A stretch of 13,241 bases of DNA from Desulfarculus sp. (GTDB taxonomy: Bacteria; Desulfobacterota; Desulfarculia; Desulfarculales; Desulfarculaceae), in the NCBI GenBank assembly GCA_020216625.1, contig JAIUYB010000014.1, forward strand, positions 1 through 13,241, written 5' to 3'. A program made the translations under genes and the position numbers. Under the pieces are notes generated by a model. It was given only the letters and a program-made list of their open reading frames with translations, searched no databases and was not told the DNA's origin. Positions 1 to 6,395 of this stretch are shown here, piece by piece (position 1 is the stretch's first letter; each line of letters starts with the position of its first letter).

Positions 1-1420
1 GGACCTTGAGCAGGTCGGTGGTGCCCGGCTGGCCCAGGGGTACTCCGGCGGTGATGATCACCCGGTCGCCGGGGCCGGCCAGGCCATGCTCGGCGATCCA
101 AACCCTGGCCAGGTCGAACATCTGCTCGGCGTCGTCGAAGGCCGGGATCAGGGCTGGGATCACCCCCCAAGAGAGGTTGAGTTGGCGGCAGGTGGCCGGG
201 ATGGGGGTCAGGCCCAGGAGCGGGGCGGCGGGGCGGTAGCGGGCGATGAGCCGGGCGGTGCCGCCGCTGGCGGTGGAGGCCACGATGGCGGCCGGGTCGA
301 TGTCCAGGGCCAGGTAGCAGGCCGCCCGGCTAATGGCGGCCTCGGTGGCCGGCAGCAGGCCCGAAAGCGGCTCGCGCAGGAAGGCGCGGCCGTCCAGGGT
401 GGGTTCGGTGGCCCGGGCGATGCGGTCCAACACCGCCACCGCTTCCAGGGGGTAGCGACCCACCGCGGTCTCGTCGCTGAGCATCACCGCGTCGGTGCCG
501 TCCAGGATGGCGTTGGCCACGTCGGTGGCCTCGGCCCGGGTGGGCCGGGGGCTCTCCATCATCGAGCGCAGCATCTGGGTGGCGGTGATGACCACCTTGC
601 CGGCCTGGCGGGCCTGGCTGATCAGGCGCTTCTGGATCACCGGCACCTCCTCCAGGGGCATTTCCACCCCCAAATCGCCCCGGGCCACCATGATGCCGTC
701 CACCTGCTCCAGGATCTCGCCGAAACGCTCCACCGCCTCGGGCTTCTCGATCTTGGCGATGAGAAGCGGCGGGTGCTCTTGTTGGTTTAGGATGTGGCGC
801 ACCGGGGTCAGGTCGTGCTCGTGGCGCACAAAGGACAGGGCCACGAAGTCCACCCCCAACTCCAGCCCCAGGCGCAGGTCTTCCTGGTCCTTGGCGGTGA
901 AGGATGACACCCTGAGGTGGCTGGTGGGCAGGTTGACGCCCTTGTGCGAACTGAGCACCCCGCCCACCACCACCTGGCAAATCACGTGGGGGTGCTCCTT
1001 GGCGCTGACGTGGAGTTCCACCAGGCCGTCGGCCAGCAGGATGCGGTCGCCCAGGCCCACGTCGTCGTAGAGATGGGGATAGTTCACCGGCAACCAGTCG
1101 GGGTTGGCGTCGTTGTCGTCGCCGCTGATCAGGCGCACCTCGTCCCCGGCCGCCAGGCGGATCTCTTGGGCCAGGCGGCCCAGGCGGATCTTGGGTCCGG
1201 CCAGGTCCTGGAGGATGCCCACCTCGCGGCCGTTGGCCGCGGCCTGGCGACGCAGGCTGGCCGCCAGCTCGCGATGGGAGGCGTGGTCGCCATGGCTGAA
1301 ATTGAGCCGGGCCACGTCCATGCCGGCCAGGATCAGGCGGCCGATGGTCTCCGGCTCGGCGGTGGCCGGTCCGATGGTGCAGACGATCTTGGTCTTGCGC
1401 TGGCCGGACAGAGTGGTCAT
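1..1420 (-). CDS. pyk: Pyruvate kinase, C-terminus cut by window edge
   Basis: Catalyses the last step of glycolysis: phosphoenolpyruvate plus ADP to pyruvate plus ATP, in the cytoplasm. The reading frame is open from an ATG at 1420 to the left edge, giving 473 residues. The usual length is about 470-480, so only a few residues are missing (the frame ends ...GTTDLLKV). Family marks: NFSHG (40-44), the active-site segment LLIAKIEKPEAVE with catalytic Lys223 and metal ligand Glu225, ARGDLG with Asp249, and ITATQML with Thr281. The B domain lies at about 80-165 and the regulatory C domain from about 345. The start is set by GGGAGG five bases upstream. The motif around residues 73-78 reads LAGPKI, with Lys where K+-dependent enzymes have Glu. 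The gene follows the GNAT gene on the same strand after 114 bp. Function is very sure; allosteric behaviour cannot be read from the sequence. Confidence 0.96.
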   Translation of the reverse strand, partial: MTTLSGQRKTKIVCTIGPATAEPETIGRLILAGMDVARLNFSHGDHASHRELAASLRRQAAANGREVGILQDLAGPKIRLGRLAQEIRLAAGDEVRLISGDDNDANPDWLPVNYPHLYDDVGLGDRILLADGLVELHVSAKEHPHVICQVVVGGVLSSHKGVNLPTSHLRVSSFTAKDQEDLRLGLELGVDFVALSFVRHEHDLTPVRHILNQQEHPPLLIAKIEKPEAVERFGEILEQVDGIMVARGDLGVEMPLEEVPVIQKRLISQARQAGKVVITATQMLRSMMESPRPTRAEATDVANAILDGTDAVMLSDETAVGRYPLEAVAVLDRIARATEPTLDGRAFLREPLSGLLPATEAAISRAACYLALDIDPAAIVASTASGGTARLIARYRPAAPLLGLTPIPATCRQLNLSWGVIPALIPAFDDAEQMFDLARVWIAEHGLAGPGDRVIITAGVPLGQPGTTDLLKV

Positions 1421-1506
1421 GAAAGCCTCCCTGGTGAAAGTGCCATCCTTCCTCAGATGATACCCCATCTTCGGCCGTCCGCCGGGCGCGTGGGTCCCGG
1501 GGCGCG

Positions 1507-1526
1507 AAAAAGACTCGGCTTCGCCG
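1507..1526 (-). terminator. Possible weak terminator after the GNAT gene
   Basis: Just downstream of the GNAT stop codon, the minus strand reads a short CGGC-GAA-GCCG hairpin, then AGTC and a run of five T. The stem is only four base pairs, so termination may be partial and pyruvate kinase could receive read-through. No good promoter for pyruvate kinase was found in the 114-bp gap. Confidence 0.3.
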
Positions 1527-1534
1527 CCGGGGCG

Positions 1535-2050
1535 TCACCCTTGAGGCGTCAAATCCAGGCCCAGGCGCTGCTCCACGATCCGGCCGCCCCATTGCTCCAC
1601 CGGGTGCTCCTGGGCCAGGACAAAGCCGCAGGCGTCGTAGAGGCGGCGGGCCGCGTCCAGACCGGCGAAGGTCCAGAGATAGAGGCGACGGTGGCCGGCG
1701 AGGCGGGCGAAATCCAGAAGCCTTCGCATCAACTCCCGGCCCAGGCCCCGGCCCTGCCAGGGCTCGGCCACGATGAACCAGCGCAGGCGCGCGCCTTCTT
1801 CCGGGGTGGAGTGGCCATCCAGGGCCACCGCCCCGGCCAGCTCGGGGCCATCCCAGGCGGCCAGGAAAAAGTCCCGGGCCGGGTCGAAGGCGCGGAGGAA
1901 GTCGCTCAGCTCCCGGGCCACCTGGGATTCGAAGGAGAGGTCGAAGCCCCAATGTCGGGCATAGTAGACGGCGTGCAGGGCCGTCACCTGGCCGATTACG
2001 CCGGGCTGGTACCCGGTCCAGACAAGCTTGGCGAGGCTGGCGTGGGCCAC
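1535..2050 (-). CDS. GNAT-family N-acetyltransferase
   Basis: A 171-residue protein with the acetyl-CoA-binding loop of GCN5-related N-acetyltransferases: RWFIVAEPWQGRGLGREL (90-107), where Q99-x-x-G102-x-G104 is the pyrophosphate-binding signature. The C-terminal half (LYDACGFVLAQEHP, then WGGRIVEQRLGLDL) and the N-terminal YYARHWGFDLSFE segment resemble, from memory of the family, the acetyltransferase half of MarR-GNAT fusion proteins. No MarR-like winged helix is attached here. The substrate (small molecule or protein) is unknown. The start is a GTG at 2050, chosen because AAGGAG lies six bases upstream. The gene is divergent from the thioesterase, sharing a 105-bp spacer, and lies upstream of pyruvate kinase on the same strand. 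Confidence 0.88.
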   Translation of the reverse strand: MAHASLAKLVWTGYQPGVIGQVTALHAVYYARHWGFDLSFESQVARELSDFLRAFDPARDFFLAAWDGPELAGAVALDGHSTPEEGARLRWFIVAEPWQGRGLGRELMRRLLDFARLAGHRRLYLWTFAGLDAARRLYDACGFVLAQEHPVEQWGGRIVEQRLGLDLTPQG

Positions 2051-2155
2051 GAATTACTCCTTAACCTTGGGGACGCGGGCCCCGGCCGCGTGTATGATTG
2101 AATCAGGCTCATTTCAGCACCGGCCGCGGGGCGCGGTCGGCGGCAGCGAGGAAAG

Positions 2156-2653
2156 ATGATGCAAGCACGAACCGTAAGCGACACCAAGCAAGTCCTGGCT
2201 CAGGAGATGCTGCCCCAGGACGCCAATCCCATGGGCAACGTCCACGGCGGGGTGATCATGAAGCTGATCGACACCGCCGCCGGGGTGGTGGCCATCCGCC
2301 ACGCCCGCACCATGTGCGTCACCGCCAGCCTGGACCGTCTGGACTTCCACCACCCGGTCTACGTCGGCAACCTGCTGCTCTTGAAGGCCAGCCTGAACAT
2401 GGTGGGCCGGACCTCCATGGAGGTGGGGGTGCGGGTGGAGGCCGAGAACCTGCGCACCGGCGAGGTGCGGCACACCGCCAGCGCCTATCTTACCTTCGTC
2501 GCCCTGGACGCCCAGGGAAAGCCCTGCCCGGTGCCGGAGCTGATCCTGGAAACCGAGGACGAGCGCCGCCGCAACAGCGAGGCCAAGTGCCGGCGCCAGA
2601 TGCGCCTGGCCGAGAAGGTCCGCGAGGGTCGCAACCACGCCTGCCCCGACTAG
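2156..2653 (+). CDS. Acyl-CoA thioesterase, hotdog fold (YciA/BACH type)
   Basis: Predicted to hydrolyse acyl-CoA esters to free acid and CoA in the cytoplasm. The 165-residue product has the one-domain hotdog layout of the YciA/cytosolic acyl-CoA hydrolase family. The segment DANPMGNVHGGVIMKLIDTA (22-41) covers the substrate loop and hotdog helix, with Asn24 and Asp39 at the positions usually catalytic. ASLDRLDFHHPVYVGNLL (58-75) is the typical next strand and turn, and VEAENLRTGEVRHTASAYLTF follows (94-114). The charged C-terminal tail (about 135-165) is family-typical in position but not distinctive. Two in-frame ATGs occur (2156 and 2159). GAGG at 2148-2151 is spaced better for the second, so the first Met may not be used. 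The gene is monocistronic and ends convergent with the next cluster. Chain-length preference cannot be told. Confidence 0.9.
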   Translation: MMQARTVSDTKQVLAQEMLPQDANPMGNVHGGVIMKLIDTAAGVVAIRHARTMCVTASLDRLDFHHPVYVGNLLLLKASLNMVGRTSMEVGVRVEAENLRTGEVRHTASAYLTFVALDAQGKPCPVPELILETEDERRRNSEAKCRRQMRLAEKVREGRNHACPD

Positions 2654-2660
2654 GCCCCCC

Positions 2661-2697
2661 GGTCCGGCGGCCCGTCTCCGGGCGCGGCCGCCGGCCC
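2661..2697. terminator. Hairpin between convergent genes, likely two-way terminator
   Basis: CCGGCGGCC (2664-2672) and GGCCGCCGG (2686-2694) form a perfect 9-bp stem with a 13-base loop. It is extended by GG/CC beyond one mismatch. It fills the gap between the thioesterase stop (2653) and the stop of the opposing gene (2715). There is no clear T-tract on either strand, so termination is inferred from stem strength and position. Confidence 0.55.
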
Positions 2698-2714
2698 CCC
2701 TTCCCTTGGTTTGG

Positions 2715-3491
2715 TCATTTCGCGATCACAGCCGCCGGCCAGGGCCGGAACGTGACCTTGAAAGGGGCGCGGCTCAGGTCGGCGCAGGCCCGGGCGATCA
2801 GCGCCCGGTCGGCCTCCAGGCCCTCGGGAGCGTCCTCCAGCTCCTCCAGTCCCAGGCGGGAGAAGGCGAAGGGCCGCAGGTCCGGATCCTCGGGCAGGGG
2901 GGTGTCGCCGCGCGCCAGGCCGTATTCGGTGACTCCGTGGCGGCTGACGATGCGCCAGTGCAGGCGTCCCTCCGGTTGCAGACGGCGAAAGGCCGGGGTC
3001 AGGCTGAGCACCGCCTCCAGGTCCGGCTGGGAGGGCAGGGCCTCCTCCAGGACCTTCTGTCGCCGCTTGGCGGCGGTGTAGTTCTCCTTCTGAAAGCGGG
3101 TGTGGGGGTGGACGTGGTAGATGGCCATCTCCGGGTTGCGGGCCATCAGCTCCAGCACGTAGGCCTCCACCCCCACGTAGCTGCCGGCCTCGGTCAGCCG
3201 CTCGCAACAGCCGATCTCCAGCCATTGGCCCTGGGCGGGCAGGAAGGCCCACAGCTCCTCGAAGTTGGCGCTGGCGGTCAGATCCCGGATCTGGGCCTCG
3301 CCCTGGGCCTGGTCGGCGCTCACCCGCTGGCGATAATCCATGGTCTGGTTCAAGGCCAGGCGGGGCTCGTCGCGAATGGGGCGCGAAGTGGAGGCCGGGG
3401 CGAAGCCAGGCGCGGTCAGGGCCAGAATGAGGGCCAGCAGCGCCAACGCGACGATTAGCCAGGCGGGGCCGTGGCCGTCGCGTGGAGTCAT
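2715..3491 (-). CDS. Exported or membrane-anchored protein of unknown function with JAB/MPN-like HxHP...PSxxD pattern
   Basis: A 258-residue protein I do not recognise with certainty. Residues 11-28 form one hydrophobic segment (WLIVALALLALILALTAP), a signal peptide or N-terminal anchor, so most of the protein probably lies outside the membrane. The rest is soluble. Residues 104-129 suggest a helix and then a strand ending IYHVHP (124-129). After an inserted charged helix comes LPSQPDL (152-158), and later a strand IVSRHGVTEYGL (181-192). The order HxHP then PSxxD then a late strand with GV-E-Y recalls JAB/MPN metalloproteases, with a Glu nearby (Glu109 is one candidate), but the insertion is long and this is inference only. 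The start ATG at 3491 overlaps the kinase stop codon in ATGA, so translation is coupled. A longer reading of this frame to 3860 lies inside the kinase gene and was discarded. Confidence 0.75.
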   Translation of the reverse strand: MTPRDGHGPAWLIVALALLALILALTAPGFAPASTSRPIRDEPRLALNQTMDYRQRVSADQAQGEAQIRDLTASANFEELWAFLPAQGQWLEIGCCERLTEAGSYVGVEAYVLELMARNPEMAIYHVHPHTRFQKENYTAAKRRQKVLEEALPSQPDLEAVLSLTPAFRRLQPEGRLHWRIVSRHGVTEYGLARGDTPLPEDPDLRPFAFSRLGLEELEDAPEGLEADRALIARACADLSRAPFKVTFRPWPAAVIAK

Positions 3492-4531
3492 GCCGGGTCC
3501 TGGGCCGGGATCAGGGGCACCACCAGGCTGAAGACCATGCCCCGGGGCTGGTTGTCGCGCATTTCCAGGCGACCGCCATGGGCCTCTACGATCTTGCGGG
3601 CGATGGCCAGGCCCAGGCCGGTGCCTTCGCGCTTGGTGGTGAAAAAGGGGCTGAACACCTGGGGCCGGAGGTCGGCCTGGATGCCGTGGCCCTGGTCGCT
3701 GACCTCCAGGCGCAACTCGGGCTTGCTCTCGTGGCAGGAGAGACTGACCACCACCTCGGAGCCAGTGGACGAGGCCTGCACCGCGTTGGCCAGAAGATTG
3801 AGAAGCGCCCGTTGCAGGTGGTCGCGATCCAGCAACAGCCGGGGCAGGCCCTCGGCGCACTGGGCGCGCAGCCGCACCTGGCCCTTGGCGGCCAAGGGCT
3901 CGGTCAGGAGCAGGGACTCCTCCACCATGGCCGTTGGATCGGTGGGAGCGGGGTTTAGGCGCACCGGTCGGGAGAAGTCCAGCATCTCGCGGACCATCAG
4001 CTCCAGCCGCCGGGTCTGGCTGATCACGATGTCCAGCTTGTGGGCGTCGGGGTCCTGGTCGGGGAGGTGGCGGCGCACCTGGGCCGCGAAGCCGCCGATG
4101 GCCATGAGGGGGGTTTTAATGTCATGGGCCAGGGCCGAGACCGCCCGTCCCATGGCTGCCAGGGACTCGGCTTGGCGGATTTGGCGCAACTGGCGGCGTT
4201 CGCGGTCGCGCAACAGGCCCAGGGCCAGGCCCACGGTCAGGTAGAGGGCGATTTCCAGGGCGTCCACCATCAACAGGTAGGGATCGGTGCGGAAATTGGA
4301 GTGGAGCGAGGGGATCAGGGCTATGGTGGTCAGCAAGCCCACGGCCAGGGCCCCACTGAGGCGGAACCAGAACGCGCCCAGAAGCATGGGGGCCAAGAAA
4401 AGGTCGCGGACGAAGATCTCTTGCAGCCTGGGGTCGAAGAAACGACTGTAGTGGAGAAGCGTTACGATAGCGAACAACAACAGCAGGATAGCCAGCTTGA
4501 GGCGTTGCTTGAACTGCGGGGTGGGGGGCAC
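3488..4531 (-). CDS. Membrane sensor histidine kinase
   Basis: A 347-residue two-component sensor kinase, predicted to autophosphorylate and pass phosphate to a response regulator not encoded here. The N-terminal 107 residues hold about four hydrophobic helices (roughly 11-28, 43-58, 59-75, 88-107) with hardly any loop, so the signal is probably sensed in or at the membrane. The phosphoacceptor box is ALAHDIKTPL with His136. The ATP-binding domain has the N box LLNLLANAVQAS (Asn249), G1 DQGHGI (279-284), F box FSPFFTTK (293-300) and G2 GTGLGLAI (303-310). All key residues are present. The start is a GTG at 4531 behind GAGAGGAG. That spacing is short, but no better start is visible. It is first in a two-gene operon: its TGA overlaps the ATG of the exported protein by 4 nt. 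The signal is unknown. Confidence 0.93.
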   Translation of the reverse strand: MPPTPQFKQRLKLAILLLLFAIVTLLHYSRFFDPRLQEIFVRDLFLAPMLLGAFWFRLSGALAVGLLTTIALIPSLHSNFRTDPYLLMVDALEIALYLTVGLALGLLRDRERRQLRQIRQAESLAAMGRAVSALAHDIKTPLMAIGGFAAQVRRHLPDQDPDAHKLDIVISQTRRLELMVREMLDFSRPVRLNPAPTDPTAMVEESLLLTEPLAAKGQVRLRAQCAEGLPRLLLDRDHLQRALLNLLANAVQASSTGSEVVVSLSCHESKPELRLEVSDQGHGIQADLRPQVFSPFFTTKREGTGLGLAIARKIVEAHGGRLEMRDNQPRGMVFSLVVPLIPAQDPA

Positions 4532-4575
4532 TGGCTCCTCTCCGGCGGGTGCTGCACCAGCGGGGGTATTCTCCC

Positions 4576-4604
4576 AGCTTAGGGGGAGGGAGCCTGGTTG
4601 TCAA
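4576..4604 (-). promoter_or_regulatory. Sigma70-like promoter for the kinase/exported-protein operon
   Basis: On the minus strand a perfect -35 TTGACA (4599-4604) is followed after exactly 17 bases by TAAGCT (4576-4581), which keeps the T, A and final T of the -10 box. Transcription would start near 4569, about 38 bases before the GTG start. This separates the kinase operon from the FAD/2Fe-2S operon upstream. Confidence 0.55.
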
Positions 4605-4620
4605 ACACCGCCAAGAGGTT

Positions 4621-4645
4621 GGCCAGCCCAAGGCCGGGGCTGACC
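4621..4645 (-). terminator. Hairpin after the FAD-subunit gene
   Basis: GGTCAGCCC and GGGCTGGCC (minus-strand sense) pair over nine positions, one of them a G-T wobble, around a 7-base loop. The hairpin starts 11 bases after the FAD-subunit stop and just before the kinase promoter. It lacks a T-tract, so it may act with Rho or only partly. Confidence 0.45.
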
Positions 4646-4656
4646 CTGGGTGGCGC

Positions 4657-5550
4657 TCAGGCCGGAGGGGACGCTTCGCCCTTGGCCAGGGCCAGGCACT
4701 GCTCCAGCACCCGCAAGGAGAGCACCTGGACCATTGAGCGGCGGTAGTTGGCCGAGGCCCGCAGGTCGTCGATGGGGCGCGAGGCCCGCACACAGGCCGC
4801 CGAGGCCCGACGCAACAGCTCCGGGGTGGGGATCTGACCCTCCAGGATCGCCTCGGCCTCGGGGCAGCGCACCGGGGTGGGGGCCACCGCGCTCAAGGCC
4901 AGGCGAACGCCGATGATCGCCCCGGCCAGGTCCAGGGCCACGAACCCGGCCACGCCCACCGCGGCGATGTCAACCTGGGAGCGCTCGGACAGGCGTTGAT
5001 AGGCCGAGCCGCAGCGGTTGGGCGGGGCCGGCACCCGGATCGCCTCCAGGATCTCGCCCGGTTCCAGGTCGGTAAGCCCGGGGCCCTTGAAAAAGTCAGT
5101 CAGCTTGACCTGGCGGCGGCCGCCGCGCTCCACCAGCACCACGCTGGCGCGACAGGCCAGCAGGGGGGCGGCGGTGTCGGCGCTGGGGGCGGCGTTGGCC
5201 AGGTTTCCGGCCACGGTGCCCATGTTGCGGATTTGGGGGGTGGCCATCACCGAGCAGGCATGGGCCAGGGCGGGGTAGTGGCGGCGGACCTCGGGGTGCG
5301 CCGCTACTTCGCTGATGCGGGTGGAGCCGCCGATGACCAGGCCGTCGTCGTCGCGGTAGGAGATGCGGTTAAGGCCGGCCACCCGACCCAGACCCACCAC
5401 GTGCCGAGGCTCCAAGGCGCCCGCGCGCATCTTCATCACCAGGTCGGTGCCGCCGCCCATGAGCTTGGCCTCCGCGCCATGGCGGGTCAGGATGTCCAGG
5501 GCCTCTTCCAGGCTGGTGGGTTGGTGATGCTCGAAGTGGGGCATGGCCAT
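4657..5550 (-). CDS. FAD-binding subunit of a xanthine dehydrogenase/CO dehydrogenase-type molybdenum hydroxylase
   Basis: The medium subunit carries FAD and moves electrons between the 2Fe-2S subunit and an outside acceptor such as NAD. The 297-residue length fits the family (about 285-300). Two FAD-binding motifs are seen: GGGTDLVMKMRAG (32-44) and GTVAGNLANAAPSAD (111-125). The second more often reads TIGGN or TVGGN, so the Ala at position 114 is a mild variant. The C-terminal YRRSMVQVLSLRVLEQ (269-284) is typical of the CO dehydrogenase flavoprotein C domain. There is no cysteine-rich 4Fe-4S insertion, which argues against a 4-hydroxybenzoyl-CoA reductase beta subunit. The ATG at 5550 has GGGAGGAG eight bases upstream, and a second ATG follows at 5544. 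It begins 2 bp after the 2Fe-2S gene ends. No catalytic large subunit is nearby, so the substrate cannot be assigned. Confidence 0.92.
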   Translation of the reverse strand: MAMPHFEHHQPTSLEEALDILTRHGAEAKLMGGGTDLVMKMRAGALEPRHVVGLGRVAGLNRISYRDDDGLVIGGSTRISEVAAHPEVRRHYPALAHACSVMATPQIRNMGTVAGNLANAAPSADTAAPLLACRASVVLVERGGRRQVKLTDFFKGPGLTDLEPGEILEAIRVPAPPNRCGSAYQRLSERSQVDIAAVGVAGFVALDLAGAIIGVRLALSAVAPTPVRCPEAEAILEGQIPTPELLRRASAACVRASRPIDDLRASANYRRSMVQVLSLRVLEQCLALAKGEASPPA

Positions 5551-5552
5551 GG

Positions 5553-6044
5553 CTAGCGCTCCTCCCGGGGGCCGCGAAGGGTCTGGGCGGCGGCGGAGAT
5601 GGCCTCCACGATCTTGACGTAACCGGTGCAGCGGCAGAGGTTGCCGGCGATGCCCTGGCGGATCTCCTCCTCGCTGGGGTCGGGGTTCTGGTCCAGGAGA
5701 GCCTTGGCGCTCAGGATCATGCCGGCGGTGCAGAAGCCGCACTGGACCGCGCCGTGGTCGATGAAGGCTTGCTGGATGGGGTGCAGTTGGTCCGGGGAGG
5801 CGGCCAGGCCCTCGATGGTGGTGATCTGGCGCTGGTGGGCCTCCACCGCCAACGTCAGGCAAGAGCTGACCGCCCGCCCGTCGATCAGCACCGTGCAGGC
5901 CCCGCAGTCCCCCTGGTTGCAGCCCACCTTGGTCCCGGTCAGGCCCAACTCCTCGCGCAAAACCTCGGCCAGGCTGCGCCAGGGCTCCACGGCCACGCGG
6001 TAGGTGAAGCCGTTCACGTTGAGATCGATGTTCTGCTTTGCCAC
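5553..6044 (-). CDS. 2Fe-2S subunit of a xanthine dehydrogenase/CO dehydrogenase-type molybdenum hydroxylase
   Basis: The small electron-transfer subunit of the molybdenum hydroxylase family, about 163 residues as usual. The N-terminal plant-ferredoxin-like domain has Cys42, Cys47, Cys50 and Cys62 (GCNQGDCGACTVLIDGRAVS then SC). The C-terminal helical domain has Cys102, Cys105, Cys137 and Cys139 (QCGFCTAGM and NLCRCTGY). All eight cluster ligands are present. I chose the GTG at 6044 because GAGG sits six bases upstream and the protein then begins MAKQNIDLNVNG, as relatives do. A GTG at 6059 would add five residues but has no ribosome site. It is the first gene of a two-gene operon with the FAD subunit. 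Neither the catalytic subunit nor maturation proteins follow, so the partner must be encoded elsewhere or the pair serves another enzyme. Confidence 0.94.
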   Translation of the reverse strand: MAKQNIDLNVNGFTYRVAVEPWRSLAEVLREELGLTGTKVGCNQGDCGACTVLIDGRAVSSCLTLAVEAHQRQITTIEGLAASPDQLHPIQQAFIDHGAVQCGFCTAGMILSAKALLDQNPDPSEEEIRQGIAGNLCRCTGYVKIVEAISAAAQTLRGPREER

Positions 6045-6395
6045 TTTTGGCCTCGCCACCGGCCGCCGGGGCCGGAATGTTGGATTGCGGAGCGCCCGGA
6101 CTTGTCGCCGGGAAATCTAGCAGCCTGGCCAATGACGGTCAAGGGTTCAATATAGGATGACAATTCCTCCCCGATCCCGAACGCTTTGCGCCGAATGACG
6201 GCCCAGTCCTTGGGGTCGCTCGTTCGGTCCAGCGCTGGCTGAAACCCGTTTTGGGCAGTTATCATATTTCTTAGCTAGCCTCGAATGGCTTAAAATTTCA
6301 GGTGAACACGTTTAGTCCCCGAGCGATGGGGCCGCGCACCCCCGCCCGCGCCATCGCGTCAGCCCCAGGCTCCTCACTTCCCGGGGAAGATACGC
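6045..6395. other. Divergent intergenic region between the 2Fe-2S gene and the PAS kinase
   Basis: About 350 bases without a convincing gene. The left part holds the minus-strand promoter at 6114-6142. The stretch 6240-6310 is clearly richer in A and T than its surroundings and is the likely place for a plus-strand promoter of the PAS kinase, but no good -35/-10 pair was found. A minus-strand frame of 83 codons (6014-6265) crosses the start of the 2Fe-2S gene in another frame and is probably chance. Confidence 0.5.
6114..6142 (-). promoter_or_regulatory. Sigma70-like promoter for the 2Fe-2S/FAD subunit operon
   Basis: Minus-strand TTGACC (6137-6142), exactly 17 bases, then TAGATT (6114-6119). 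This matches five of six -35 bases and four of six -10 bases. The start would be near 6107, leaving a leader of about 60 bases to the GTG at 6044. Confidence 0.5.

Noticed and set aside
330..1952. 540-codon open frame on the minus strand across pyruvate kinase and the GNAT gene
   Set aside because: It is out of frame with both recognisable genes and rich in Gly, Pro and Arg without motifs; a by-product of high GC content.
2051..2155. Possible -10 box TATGAT (2093-2098) for the thioesterase
   Set aside because: The only -35-like word (TTGGGG) is 20 bases away, too far for a confident promoter call.
3492..3860. N-terminal extension of the exported protein to 381 residues
   Set aside because: The extra 123 residues lie inside the kinase ATPase domain in another frame and are Gly/Pro/Arg-rich. 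The ATG at 3491 gives a proper hydrophobic N-terminus and an ATGA overlap.
6014..6265. 83-codon minus-strand frame upstream of the 2Fe-2S gene
   Set aside because: It overlaps the certain 2Fe-2S gene in another frame, spans its predicted promoter, and shows no motif.
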